Shown here: positions 1 to 11,199 of the stretch, piece after piece
Position numbering within the stretch: the stretch's first letter is position 1
Layout: every line of letters begins with the position of its first letter
Assembly: GCA_037953625.1 (NCBI GenBank)
Contig: CM075651.1
Location: 142,132,501 to 142,196,500 of the forward strand
Length of the DNA stretch: 64,000 nucleotides
Source of the DNA: Crotalaria pallida
Taxonomy: Eukaryota; Streptophyta; Magnoliopsida; Fabales; Fabaceae
Reading direction: 5' to 3'
Translations under genes and position numbers: made by a program
Notes under the pieces: model-generated
What the model saw: only the letters and a program-made list of their open reading frames with translations
Databases searched by the model: none
What the model was told of the DNA's origin: nothing

Positions 1-1355
1 GTTTTGTAGTACTTTTTCTTTTGGGCATTTTCTGCATGAAATTCAAGTACATGAAAACAACAATAAAAACAACAGAAATATAAACTGATGCCTCGTCTGT
101 TATTTTTGCCTTAGATGAAAAACTGGTCACTTTCTTTCTACTTTTTACCTTTACCCCTTGATTAGTGACGAAATCAATATGCAAAGCTTACGTAATTATG
201 AGCCCTTTTAAGATTCCATTTTGACTTGCCTAAAGCTATAAAAGTGTTGCATTTGTACTCATGCATGTTTGATGAAGAGCCTATGTATGTGAGAAATAAT
301 TAATTTGTTCCGGACCCATGATCTATATATAATACATTTTCATCATCGATTTATAAATTCATAATTTTAACTTATTAATACATCATTAGTATTAAAAACA
401 TTTATATTGGATAATTGATATACGACCAATTGATAATTTCTCTATTAACTTGGTTCACTTTTGTACTCATGCATGTTTGAGAGGAGCCCATGTCGTGGTG
501 GACGACTTCCTTTTAGTAATAAAGAGTGTTGGTGCAATAGGACAAGCCGAGCCATGGGGCTTCACCTTACTCTACAAACCGACAAACCACGTGACACAAA
601 GATGAAGAGAAGATGATAATTTGAAACTTGACCTTATTGATCATCATGATCTTATACAAGATGATATAAAGTAAGGTCCTTATAATTGCAGTTAGAAGAA
701 AGAAAGAAAGAAAAATAAAATTAAATGATTATCAAAGTCGCCAATGAACATGAGTTTTCAATTCCTCTAGACGTGCACCAAGGACCCCCGTAAAAAAATA
801 ATAAAGGTTTATAAAAAAAATAATGGTAGACATCGTGATTAAGCAAAGACCCATGGTTGACAATACCACCCCATCTAAAACTTCAACCTTTTCTTGTATA
901 TATCCATCTCACGTATCTTAATCAATTCCCTTAAAATCCTGTATATACTTTTTTTTTTTTTTACTTTTTGTCTTCTTTTGAAGAAAATTTAGGGAGAAAT
1001 GAGGTTCTTCTTGTGTAAGGTCTTTGACTCATGCATGCTACAAATTTCTCCGAGATCTTAATTATACTTGTATTCACGTATACATAACCTATCAATAAAA
1101 TATATTACAATCAAGAATAGAACCCAACATAAGTAAAATGTGCAGTGTATACTAGTAAGTGGTAACATTATCACATTTAACAGTCTGCAATGATAATCCT
1201 TTGACTTAAAAGAAGAACTAAACATGATATACGATGAAAGGCTAATTATTTCTATTTTAATAATTGAACAAGGGAGAAAGAAAAGTGATAGTTCAGGAAC
1301 AACTAATAATGTCTGGATGGAAGAGGAAACTAAAAGGAGTTGGATTTTATTTTAA
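1..1355. other. 3' flank of the NAC gene, no gene seen
   Basis: AT-rich intergenic sequence beyond the 3' end of the NAC gene. No convincing reading frame, RNA gene or repeat boundary was found. A CACGTG G-box word lies near 587-592, but nothing ties it to a promoter. Two minus-strand AATAAA-like words (1346-1351 and 1356-1361) sit just after the NAC stop and could be poly(A) signals, although they are close to the stop codon. Confidence 0.5.
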
Positions 1356-1364
1356 TTTATTGAG

Positions 1365-3650
1365 CTAGGCGGATGTGTTTGACACGTGGCATAGTGGTTC
1401 GGAGGACGATGATGACAACAATGATGATGTGGAACGAGCAAAGTTCCAGAGGTCAATCTCACTGGTGTAATCCTGATTGGGACTAATGAAAGCAGCAACA
1501 GAAGCAGAAGCAGCAGCCCTTGTGTGTGTTGATGCTGATGATGATGATGATCGGAGGGTAGGGAATTGCAGATCATGGTCACTAGTGCAAAACCCCATAG
1601 AAGGGCCATTCAGCTGAGAAGCAACGAGTCTATCAAGGGCTGCCCAGTTTGTAAGGCCACCAGATCCTACCATCATTGATGATGATGATGATGATGCCTC
1701 CATTGGATTATGATGATGATGATGATGATGAACCATGTTATTAGTGAATGACCCTTCATTTTCTGTGACCATATCTATAGGAATAATGGGATGGTACCCA
1801 TTATTAGTAATGGTAGTATTGTTGTCATTATCATTAGTGTTATTTTGGTGGCTCTCCATGCTAGTGGATTTTGGACTCTCTAGGCTTGGGAGTTTCATGA
1901 ACCTGTTGTCACGGTAGTTTCCGTTATTATTGTTGATGATACCTGTGTCAAAAGGCCTGCTGGCATACCTTCCAAAGTTGTAATTATTGGCTTCATAGTT
2001 CTCTTCCTTGCAACCACCACCCCTTCCCATTTGCTGAAGGATTTGCTCCAAAGCTCCCTCATCACAAGAATCAAACAAATGGCTTCTTCTCCCTTCCCCA
2101 GAGATGGAAGAGGCTAAGGGACTGTCTAGGGTTTTGAGATGGTTCTTCTTCTTGAATATTCTACACACCACCCACCCTTCTTCTTGGCCTCCATCTCCCA
2201 TCACATTGGACACCTAAATTTGTCACAATAAAAATTAGAGACAGACATATGGAATGTATACAAAATTGATAAAAAAAAATAAAAATAGGCGAACGACAAA
2301 TATAAATATTACATAACAATATACAATATTCAAATATAACATTATTATTTTTTTAAGCAAAGTTTTTGACGAGAGTAAGATTTGAGAAATCAAACCACCG
2401 ATAATTCATTAAATAATATTTTTATAGATTGAACCCATAATTTTCAACTTTCAAACTTCAAAAGTTTGATATATGACCATATAAATTACATACACTTGTC
2501 TCAAATATTGTATAACATTATGTTATATAGTCTATTATCTATTATGAAAAAAAAACTTAGTTTAGTTATAAGTTAAATTAATAATGAGGTACATGGATTG
2601 AAGCATCTTTGTACTCTATAAATAAAATTTAAATTTGTTTGTATGTAAGAAAATGATATTAAAATTAAAAACTAGAATTTACTGTAGTAATAGTTGTTGG
2701 TTGAGTTGCTTACAATAGTGGTGTCGTTGGTGTTATTGTCGTCTAGTCTATATTCATGCATGATCCAATCAGATTTTTGGCCATGAGGGGCTCGGCCTTT
2801 GTAGAAAACCAGAGTCTTTCTCATTCCAATCCTCTTCCCGTTGCTGTATATCACCTTGTCACGGCCGGTGGCCTTCCAGAAGCCTGCAGCCGTGGCGCGA
2901 TTTGTACGAGTTCCGGTGGGATACTTCTTGTCTTTGTGGCTGAAAAAGTACCAATCATTTTGTGGTGTGGTTCCTATTTTGCACTTCTCTGCAAAACAAA
3001 CCCATCAAATTCATCATGAGAAAAATCTAGTCATGGGAGTATATATTATCATCCTTCATCATGCTGAGTGAACATTGATTTGGAAATCGAGAGATGTCTT
3101 CCTCTTGCTAAACAACACTCGGAATTGATTTTTCGAGAGGAGGACATCTCTCCATCATTGGTTTCTTCATCCGGTATAAACATCTTGAGATTTTTCAAGT
3201 ATAAATTGTGTTGGTAAAAAATTTTTTGTATCAAATAATAATTGATGGATCGAAACACATATAAGTGATAAGATCCATTATCTTAATATTTTAGGTCAAG
3301 ATATAGTATCTGACCCATTTATATATAACCTCAATTGACTCATCATTTAAAATCTTTCTTTATTAAGCTACCTTGTCTTTTTAAGATAATGTTCCAAATA
3401 AAAAGTAAAAAAAAGAAAAAAAAAGAGAAGAAATTTAGCTAGCTACTAATTGTGTTGAACTATCACCTTGTATGTCCCATGGCTCAAGCTTGTTGAGATC
3501 AACATCACGAATCACATCGAGGTCAATCTTCTCATAGGAAACCTTCTTCCTCAAGTAGTATTGAAGAAGCTCTTCTTCGGTTGGATGAAACCTGAAACCA
3601 GGAGGCACTTGAGATTGTCCATTCACTGATATACTCATGTTTTCCGGCAT
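1365..3650 (-). CDS. NST1: NAC transcription factor, NST1-like secondary-wall regulator
   Basis: Three exons: 3650-3467, 2988-2714 and 2213-1365, joined by GT-AG introns of 478 and 500 bp, giving 435 residues. The join is phase-consistent (184+275 nt is 153 codons). The protein has a complete NAC domain: PPGFRFHPTEEELLQYY (about residues 16-32), DLNKLEPWDIQ (51-61), then in exon 2 NDWYFFSHKDKKYPTGTR, FWKATGRDK and KTLVFYKGRAPHGQKSDW, and in exon 3 GWVVCRIFKKK (166-176). The N terminus SISVNGQSQVPPGFRF and the later KLPSLESP (an LP-box-like motif) match the NST/SND/VND subgroup, with NST1 closest from memory. Known role: NST proteins are nuclear activators that switch on MYB and cellulose, xylan and lignin genes in fibres. 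The C-terminal half is low-complexity, with Asn, His and Ser runs coded by trinucleotide repeats. No breaks were seen. NST2 or NST3/SND1 paralogy cannot be fully excluded. Confidence 0.93.
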
Positions 3651-3853
3651 TAATTTAGGGAAATAAACTAAGTGAGAGTGATATGATGTACAGTAAGAAA
3701 GAAAGAAAGATAGCTAGCTAGTGGTTCTAGATCCACCAGGGACCCAAAGAGCCAGAGAGATAATGCATTCAAAATAGGTACACTACAAGGAAAGAAAGGA
3801 AAGGTAATGAGGGTGGTGCTTGTACCGGAATGAGTAGTATGTAAAGGGAGGAC

Positions 3854-3862
3854 TATATATAT
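3854..3862 (-). promoter_or_regulatory. Probable TATA box of the NST1-like gene
   Basis: TATATATA read on the minus strand, about 205 bp upstream of the ATG at 3650. With a start of transcription some 30 bp downstream, the 5' leader would be about 175 nt. Position and sequence fit a plant TATA box; there is no direct evidence of use. Confidence 0.55.
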
Positions 3863-4160
3863 GTGCTGGGGGACAGAAAGGACCAAAGCATACACGAGAG
3901 AAATTAATAGTTGTATTAATTTAAAAAATTAAAATATTGTTTGTTTCAATAGTTAAAGAGACACCAGACACCAATAACCAATTGGGTATTTGAGTCATGA
4001 ACAAAAATCATATCATCACTTTTTACCTACATTTATGTCTATATCAATTTTATACAAATAATACAGTACTTCTAAGTAAAAACTAATTTTAATGAGCAGC
4101 CACAAAATTATTTTAACCAAATCAAATATTTTAAATTTGATTCTATAGAAATAAAATGTA

Positions 4161-4398
4161 TTTTTTCTGGTCTCTAATATAAAAAAAATAAGACATATTT
4201 ATCTGGGTATTAAATATAAAAAAAAAGTTAACTAATTTTTTAATCCCAATACAATTATTCCTAAAATATTCCTAGAAAATAGCGATTTCATTTAATCTTT
4301 GTTTCATTCTCAATACAACTTTCTTAAAGTAATTATATTATTTTTAATTCGATAAAACTAAACTTTCGGTTACTTTTTTAATAAAAGATTGGAGGGAG
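4161..4398. mobile_element. Stowaway-like MITE, family A copy 1
   Basis: Ends in GGAGGGAG followed by TA, and starts with a decayed counterpart (TTTTTTCTGGTCTC) preceded by TA. The interior has the family words CATTCTCAATACAACTTT and TTCCTAAAATATTCC. The TA target site and CTCCCTCC-type ends are those of Stowaway (Tc1/mariner-derived) MITEs. Confidence 0.65.
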
Positions 4399-4427
4399 TA
4401 CAATTTTTTTATACAGGAATAAATGTA

Positions 4428-4699
4428 CTCCATCCGATTTGAATATAAGAAAAAAATAAAATAAAAATCACGTTTAGTAAGAAATTTAGTTGATTGTATT
4501 TAATTATATCAAATTTATTAAAAATAGAGGTATTTTAGAATAGTAGTATTGAAAATGAAATAAAAATTAAATGGAATAACAAATTTCTAATTATGTTTTA
4601 GAAAAGTAATATTGAGAATGAAACAAAATGTAATAAAGTTAGTTAATTTTACTTATATTTTAAACTAAATTTTTTTTCTCATACTTTAAACCAGAAGTG
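4428..4699. mobile_element. Stowaway-like MITE, family A copy 2
   Basis: Begins CTCCATCCGATTTGAATATA after a TA, and ends in TTTAAACCAGAAGTG before TA. The interior repeats the phrase ATTGAGAATGAAACAAAAT found in the neighbouring copies. No coding capacity. Confidence 0.65.
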
Positions 4700-4718
4700 T
4701 ACAATAATGTATTAAATA

Positions 4719-4972
4719 CTACATCCGACTCGAATTATAAGCAAAAATAACTAATTTTATGCTGCTTATAAAAAAAAACTAATTTTATGGTAGTTGATCG
4801 TATTTAATTTTCTCAAATTTATAAAAGAATAGAAGTATTTTTAGAAGATTACATTGGGAATGAAACAAAAAATAAATAAGTTAACAATTTTCTAGGATGT
4901 TTGAAGGAATTAGCATTGAAAATGAAATAAAATTTAAGAAAATTAGTTAATTTTGTTTATATTTAAAAAAAG
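4719..4972. mobile_element. Stowaway-like MITE, family A copy 3, right end lost
   Basis: Begins CTACATCCGACTCGAATTAT after TA and keeps the family interior (ATTGGGAATGAAACAAAA). The right terminus is missing because the sequence runs into a fragment of another element at about 4973. Confidence 0.55.
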
Positions 4973-5060
4973 ACTTAATTATGTCACAAGTCCCTGAATA
5001 AGTGTATCTGACAAAAGTACCCAAAATTTCAGGGAGTGAGATAAATATATATTTCCAATT
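4973..5060. repeat. Terminal fragment of the long-TIR element seen at 33576
   Basis: GACTTAATTATGTCACAAGT and the following bases match the terminal inverted repeat of the element at 33576-34523. Only this end is present. Confidence 0.45.
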
Positions 5061-5913
5061 GGAAAGATTAATTGGTAAAAAGAATTTTAAGGGTGGAATG
5101 TGACATGAGGCTCCCTATCATGTATCACATACAATGAAGTGTGGGGTTAGTTTTACTATGCTGAGAAGTGCCACCTACCAAGAAAGACGGGAAAGGAGAA
5201 TTTACAGTTGAGGGAAATTTGTTTGTGGGGTCCATTTCTATGCGGTATCACTTGAGAGGGCCCCATTGGGATTGACGTTGTGGGCAACTTAGAAGAGTAA
5301 GGGCGAATGCCCACATCCACAATGCGACCCCTGACCTTAAAATCTCCATGGAAAAGCACACTCTCAAACAACCATGGACCATGGCCAAAATTAACCTATC
5401 TCATTTTTTTCTCTAGAGACTAGAGACAGCTACCTCTTTCTTCACCTTTCTTTTATCCCTTTCTCTTTCATGTTTGGCTTGGGCAACCACCGCAACAAGA
5501 AAAAAAAAAGAATCACGGGGTAGGACCCGTCAGATGATGAAAATAAGAAAAATGTGATGGATGGCAACAAGTTACTAGATGCTTATGTTAAAATATAGTA
5601 GGATATTTTATTGATAAATGATATTTTTTATATGTAAAAATAGGATTGCTTTAATCTACAGTTGATATATGGTAAGAGATCAAAGAAAATATCTTTTTTT
5701 TAAGAGATTAATCTAGAGTTATTTTAAGTTATGCATTAGCTGCATATGATAAATCAATTTTAAAAGTACAGTAAGTTAATTTTGAAAAATGATATATTTA
5801 GTATATCAAGAAATAATTTTTAGTTTTCTTACACAAATTTACTTTTTTAACTTAATCTATGCATAAGATGTATAGGTTAAAAAACTCTTTTTATGAAAGA
5901 CTTAAATATTTAA
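5061..5913. other. Intergenic, nothing recognised
   Basis: A GC-richer patch at about 5100-5540 is followed by very AT-rich DNA. No open frame resembles a known protein and no repeat boundary was identified. Confidence 0.4.
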
Positions 5914-6414
5914 GATTTAATTTATCTATGTTTTTGGTTTTTAAAAATTAAGTGTGTTTTGATTTTAATCCATAAAAGTTATTTTGACCGAGACTAATCA
6001 TTAAATTTTCAAATGTTTTGGTTTTAGTCCCGCCGTTAGGAAAAATCTGTCGTATGCGAATGTGGCCAGCGGAACACCGTATCAGCGGCCACGTGTTGTA
6101 GGTGATATGACGTGGATGATAAAGACCCACAAATGCAAAATGGTCACATACACAAAATGATTCCATACGCAAAATTTTGCGTTCATGGACCTGAATTATC
6201 CCTGTCACACCATCTAGTTAGCGCCATCTCATGCCACGTTGTCGTTGAAGTTGTGTCTTGTTAACCTCATCAACAAATAATAGATTTTTTTTAACGGAGG
6301 AGAGCAAAACCAAAATATTTGAAAAATTAAGGACTAGTCCTAGTCAAAATAACTTTTAGGGACTAAAACAAAAATATACACTAAACTTTTAGGCACCAAA
6401 AACATAAATAAGCC
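5914..6414. repeat. Foldback element, about 500 bp
   Basis: The left arm (ATCTATGTTTTTGG, AAAAGTTATTTTGACCGAG, TTTCAAATGTTTTGGTTTT) reappears as its reverse complement in the right arm (AAAACCAAAATATTTGAAA, CTAGTCAAAATAACTTTT, CCAAAAACATAAATAAGCC). Arms are about 120 bp around a 230-bp centre. This is typical of non-autonomous long-TIR DNA elements; the superfamily is unassigned. Confidence 0.6.
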
Positions 6415-6701
6415 AATATGTAAAACTGAAAATGTAGTGAATTTATATTTTCAAGATATTTTTATCATTTTTTTATATGCAAATGTAAATAAGTGCTTTT
6501 GATGCATTTGTTAAGAAAGCAAACATAGCAAAAATTTATGCGAAAATGTCATTTTTTGTATTCTTGAGACATGAAAAAATACAATCTCATAATTATATTT
6601 CAAGTAATGGTATTCTTAATAAATATCGAAGGACACCCGTTAAAAAGACTTTTTTAATACTTCAAAAATTAAAGTTAAGTATTCCCATGAAAATATCATT
6701 A

Positions 6702-6954
6702 CTCCCTGGTTCTATATTAATTAAGAAAGTTGGTTAATTTAATTAATAGTTTTGGAAATATGAACATTTGATATGTATTTTTAAAACTACCCCTATTAAT
6801 AATATTGAGAATCTAAGAAGTGTTATGTAAATAAGGGTGTTTATGGAAAAAAATATTTAATTATTATTGAAAATTGGTATAAAATCTTATAAATAAAAGC
6901 AAAATAAAAATATCAAAAGGTCTTATAATTAGATAAAAAATAGTCAGACGGAGG
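6702..6954. mobile_element. Stowaway-like MITE, family B copy 1
   Basis: Starts CTCCCTGGTTCTATATTAA after TA and ends in ATAGTCAGACGGAG. The interior (AAACTACCCCTATTAATAAT, AATAAGGGTGTTTATGG) matches the copy at 37152. An AT microsatellite abuts its right end. Confidence 0.6.

Positions 6955-6956
<2 letters not shown>

Positions 6957-7000
<44 letters not shown>
6957..7000. repeat. (AT)n microsatellite, about 44 bp
   Basis: Uninterrupted AT dinucleotides directly after the MITE end. Confidence 0.95.
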
Positions 7001-7002
<2 letters not shown>

Positions 7003-7163
7003 CGAACTTTGCCGATTTGAAAAGAATAAAAGTAAACAAGTGCATTAGAGTGAGTTTTCTTGTTTTATTGTTGATAAAGAAAATAGTGTACATTTCTTCA
7101 TGTTCAAATACATATTTATGGCTTCGAATTTGGCATTGCCTCGTTTTGTTTCATACGCGTACA

Positions 7164-7467
7164 TAGGGTTGGCAATGGTTCGGGTGGGTCCAGGTAATGG
7201 GATACCCGGATTCGAATCCGTTCATAAATTACTGAACCTAGACCTGGACCCACGCGAGTACCCTCTTCGGGTATCCAGACGGGTTTTGCGGGTATCCATT
7301 AGCAATTTTTTTAAAAAAAAAAATTATTTTGTAAATTAATTTCTATGTTTTTTTATAGACCGAGAGATCCTTAATACATCATTACACACTCTACTTAATA
7401 TTAATCCCTACCACCATTAAACACTCGTAGACATCAAAGAAATTCTCTCGTTAAACACAAACGTACT

Positions 7468-7530
<63 letters not shown>

Positions 7531-7617
7531 GCATATATGTAAATATGAACGAGTCCAGATACCCACGTTATCCATTGCGGGTATTACCCGCTGGTCCGGG
7601 TCCAATTGCCATCCCTA
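7164..7617. mobile_element. Non-autonomous hAT-type element, 454 bp
   Basis: Terminal inverted repeats TAGGGTTGGCAATGG and (reverse complement of the right end) TAGGGATGGCAATTGG. It is flanked by an imperfect 8-bp duplication, CGCGTACA at 7156-7163 and CAAGTACA at 7618-7625 (6 of 8 match). GGGTACCC-like words lie inside both ends. The ends and the 8-bp TSD length fit the hAT superfamily. No transposase remains. Confidence 0.75.
7473..7528. repeat. (AT)n microsatellite inside the hAT element
   Basis: About 56 bp of uninterrupted alternating A and T in the interior of the 7164-7617 element. Confidence 0.95.
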
Positions 7618-7744
7618 CAAGTACATCATACTTTGTCGCTCTTGCTCACTCTATTTTTTGTTTTTGTTTTGTTGTCATTTGTTTTTCTCTCTTCATTATA
7701 GTTGTCAACTTTTTTTGAAAATATTAGTAGTCAAAATTAATTAA

Positions 7745-9050
7745 TTAACATGCGTTAATATAATTAAAGTTACAAGTAAAAGATGTATATCATTACTTGT
7801 GATTTTTTTTTTCTGGATAGTAAAGCAAAAACAAAGCAAAAAGGAGTACTAGCTACTCTTTTACAAACAAAACTCTCACAGCATCTGGGATATTCTGAAA
7901 TGAGATTATTTTGTAAAATGATAAAGTAAGAACTTATCTATTTTTAGATTATTTAGTATATTAGGATTAGGATCAATATGAAGCATTTTATCAAATTAAT
8001 TATTGGCAAACAAACTCTCTTTGAAGGATCCAAATCTCATTGCTCAGGTAACAAATCCATTAGAAACTATCTATACAATATTCTATGCATGTTAACAGAA
8101 CATGGATGTGCCAGTTTAAGGTTTTTTCCTTATAAAACATCCCCTTCCCCCTTCAAAACTCTGACCAAGTTTCTTATTATAGGCAGACAGTATTTATATT
8201 GTTTTTTAAGGGAAAGGAGAAGGTCATGGTGCATTTTTGAGAATTTAATTCAGACACCCATATTTAAAATTTTGTAAGTGAATCCACTGAGCTGATTATT
8301 TGAGTAAAACAAAAAGAAAAAAAAGCAAATTTTCAACCTGCTAGTAGTAGATTATCTCGATAAAAGTGAAGCATGATTCCTGAGAAATGATTATACTTAT
8401 AATCATAAGGAAATCATGGAGGATTTTTGTCCATAAATAAAAAATCAAGTACTCTTTTCAGGAAGATAGTTGCCCTACTGAATCTCAATCTCAAACAAGT
8501 GACATAACAACTCCTTTGTAGGTGAATTCGAAGAAGAAAAAGATAAGTGAGATTCTTGAAGAATGTGATGTGGGGATTGGTGAAATGCAAACTCCTAAAT
8601 TGTATGGAACAAAACACAAGAGGCATGCAAAGGATGCAAGTGGAAAGGAGAAAGAGAAGTAAAGGTGCAACATTCTTCAAACAATTGTTTAGTTTTGCTA
8701 TTTCAGTGTAACTATGATAAATTTATATGACATTTGACTTTTGTTTGCAATTTTCATTTCAGTATTCATTGAAGTTGGTCATCAAGGAGTAATCGAAGTT
8801 TCTGAATGTTGTTTTGGTTTATGATTTTGAAGTGTTAAGAGTTATATTGTATTTGGAATTTTGCGACATTATGTTATTTTATATTTCATTCACAAACTAA
8901 ACATGGTTAAGTTTAAATGTTTTTTCGGTTTCACCTTGACATTATGTTATTTTGCGACATTATTGTTCTTTTTGTTTTTTCTTATATGTTTTAATATTAT
9001 CATCTACCATGTTAATTAAAAATAGCATAAAAAATTTAGTTTTTTGATAG
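7745..9050. other. Intergenic, one exon-like patch only
   Basis: Mostly AT-rich and unrecognised. At about 8521-8661 the plus strand has an open stretch ending in a stop (reads SKKKKISEILEECDVGIGEM, then a Lys-rich tail) that looks exon-like but matches nothing I can name. It lies upstream of a Helitron-like hairpin at 9060, so it could be captured or transposon-encoded sequence. Confidence 0.3.
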
Positions 9051-9051
9051 C

Positions 9052-9093
9052 CAATCTAATGCCCGTGCGACCGCACGGACTTACTTACCAGTT
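9052..9093 (+). mobile_element. Possible Helitron 3' terminus
   Basis: GCCCGTGCGACCGCACGGAC forms an 8-9 bp GC-rich stem in AT-rich DNA and is followed about 10 bp later by CCAGT. Plant Helitrons end in such a hairpin followed by CTRR, with insertion before T. The expected CTAGT is degenerate here, and no 5' end was found. Confidence 0.35.
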
Positions 9094-9312
9094 TTTAAAA
9101 TATAAGAAGTAGGATTTGAATATTGAATTTTCACGTGAAGTCATTAAGCAATCAATAAGATCCGCCCCCGGAATCAGTGACCTTATCGTTGTAATCACAT
9201 TAAAAAAAATGGAATTACTATATATTGTAGTGCAATTAGTTATGGACCACAATCATATTAAACATACCTTCGGCATCTTCAACAGAATCCACCTCATCAA
9301 TAGCAGTAAACA

Positions 9313-9678
9313 TGTTAAATTAACTGGTTATAGGTTTGGGCTAACCGGTTAGGTAGTTAGTTTGTATTAGTTATAATATTGCTTAACCAATTAGCTTAGT
9401 TCGTTTTGCTCAGTGAGTCACACAGTTAAGTTGGTTGCTTTTGGCGCCAATTCTTGGTGGCTAGCTGGTAGTTTCAATAATGTATATAACTCTTCATTTT
9501 TGCATGTGCACTATAAGATAACTAATCTTCCTTTTACAATCACTAATTTCTCTCAACTCAATTCTCTCAATTCATCATTTACCTTCTCATTCTCTTGCTT
9601 CATTCTTCATCTTACGAAGTTGCAAATCCCGGCTTCAATCCTCGTTATCTTCAAATTCTTTTGCTTCGGTATTTCCCA
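9313..9678 (+). mobile_element. Copia-type 5' LTR
   Basis: Starts TGTTAAATTAACTGG and ends near CCCA just before a primer-binding site. It contains a TATA-like TGTATATAAC at about 9480 and the phrase TTGGCGCCAATTC, which recurs in the related copy at 15360-15740. Length of about 365 bp is normal for Copia LTRs. Confidence 0.6.
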
Positions 9679-9687
9679 ATTCTTTTA

Positions 9688-9696
9688 TGGTATCAG
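9688..9696 (+). promoter_or_regulatory. Copia primer-binding site
   Basis: TGGTATCAG, complementary to the 3' end of initiator tRNA-Met, the usual Copia minus-strand primer. It stands about 10 bp after the LTR. Confidence 0.7.
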
Positions 9697-9724
9697 AATT
9701 TAGAGCTTTGTTGCACACTCAACA

Positions 9725-11199
9725 ATGTCAAAATCATCTTCTCCAAGATCAAACAATCACAATGAAGACAACAAAACAAATCCATCTCAATCCAGGATTT
9801 GTGTACTATCTTCAGCCTTATGAAAATCCCGGTGCAATCCTGGTTTTACCTCTATTGAATGAAGACAATTACCATTAGTGAAGTCGCGTAATAAAGATGA
9901 GTCCCATCTCAAAGAACAAATTAAGTACGTATCATTGATGGAACAATCGAAATGCCTCATACAAAAAGTTTCCTGTTCTCACACTACTAGAAAAAAGGCT
10001 TTTAAAATCATAGTTTTAAAATCAGTCTCTTTAAAGTCAATGTAAAAGAAAACGCGATGACATTTTTGTAAATAAAATTACACTTTTAATATCGGTTGTG
10101 AGTATGACCAAGTTAGAAAGTATTTTTTAAAAAATACTTTCTAACTCGGTCGTTTTGTTGACCGATTTAAAAAAAATAAAAATAGACTTTTAAACTCGGC
10201 TCTTGTAACAAACGAGTTAGAAAGTCTTTTTTAACTCGATCGTTTCATTGACTGATTTAAAAAGTCTTTCCCCTAAAACAAAACCTTAGACTCAAACGCA
10301 AAAGCTCACCACTTCGAACAATACTGCTTCCCCTTCGAACATAACTCTGCGTTCTTCTTCCTCTCATTCTGCCACCGTCTCCACGGTTCTATCTCCGGTT
10401 CGTCTTCCCTCTGGTTCGTTGCAACAGCAGTTTGTCTTCTCTCTTCCGCCGCCGCAGTTCATGTTCCCTCTAGTTCATCTTCTTGGTTCATCTTCCCTCT
10501 GGTTCGCTGGTTCGTAAACCACCGTGTGTCGTTCTTCTCCTTGCACTGTGCACACTCAAACAAAGGCCACCAAGGTTTGTCTTTCTCCCTCTTTTCTCCT
10601 TTCTCTCTCTCTCTCTCATCTTTGTTCTCTCCTCCCCAATCGAGTTCTCTCTCTTCTCACATTTGTTTTCGCTTTCGTTTTGGAAGTTCCATTTAATTTT
10701 CGTTTTATTTTGTTTATGATTTCGACTCTATTTAGGGTTTGCATTTTGTATTCAAATTGATGATTGATTACAACCTTTTGATTCCCAATCTATTAAATCT
10801 CTTGTGTTCTTCCCTTTCTCTCCATTAGGGTTTCGTTTGTAACACTTTCCTCCTCAATCCACTTTCTCGATTGAAGCTCTCGTTATTTCGGTTTAAAGGT
10901 GTAGCCAAGAAGGAGGTGGATCTAGTAATTGATTTCAACTTTTGGTAATTGAATTTAATTATTATTCTACATTAGGTTTTTTTCTTAGTTGTTGGGGTCC
11001 AATTTCTTTTAGGTTTTGTCTGACGATGAATGTCTTTTTTGAAGGTGCAAAGAAGATGGAGGTGGTACTCACCAATCAGAACTGTCATATAATATGGTGA
11101 TTTCGTGGATCCCAAGATCTGTAACTCCTCAAATTGAACAAAGAATTCTTTGGATTGATAAATCCAATGATGTGTGGAGAGAGTTGATTTGGGTCTAAT
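9725..11199 (+). pseudogene. Copia gag, frameshifted and split by an insertion
   Basis: The ATG at 9725 opens a gag start (MSKSSSPRSNN). After a frameshift the typical Copia block YENPGAILVLPLLNEDNYH follows, then IDGTIEMP near 9939-9962. The frame is interrupted at 9982 by a 1.09-kb insertion and resumes at 11094 with MVISWIPRSVTPQIEQRILW, a standard second gag block, ending at a stop near 11199. No protease, integrase or reverse transcriptase follows, so the rest of the element is deleted or overwritten. Gag would package retrotransposon RNA; this copy is dead. Confidence 0.7.
9982..11068. mobile_element. CACTA-type insertion inside the Copia gag
   Basis: Begins CACTACTAGAAAAAAGG, a clear CACTA (En/Spm) end, followed by subterminal words such as AACTCGGTCG and GAGTTAGAAAGT in both orientations. 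TCA occurs on both sides (9979-9981 and 11069-11071), fitting the 3-bp TSD of this superfamily, and removing the insert restores a plausible gag junction. The expected right end TAGTG is absent, so the right terminus is altered or the boundary is off. The interior holds a pyrimidine-rich leader-like stretch (10290-10720) without a recognisable product. Confidence 0.55.

Noticed and set aside
3668..3895. 75-residue frame upstream of NST1
   Set aside because: Overlaps the promoter and 5' leader of NST1 on the same strand and has no domain; chance frame.
6961..7000. AT tracts as replication origin or scaffold attachment sites
   Set aside because: Plain dinucleotide microsatellites; nothing else supports a function.
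9725..11199. Functional small gene at the Copia gag
   Set aside because: Frameshift, insertion and missing pol show it is a dead gag.
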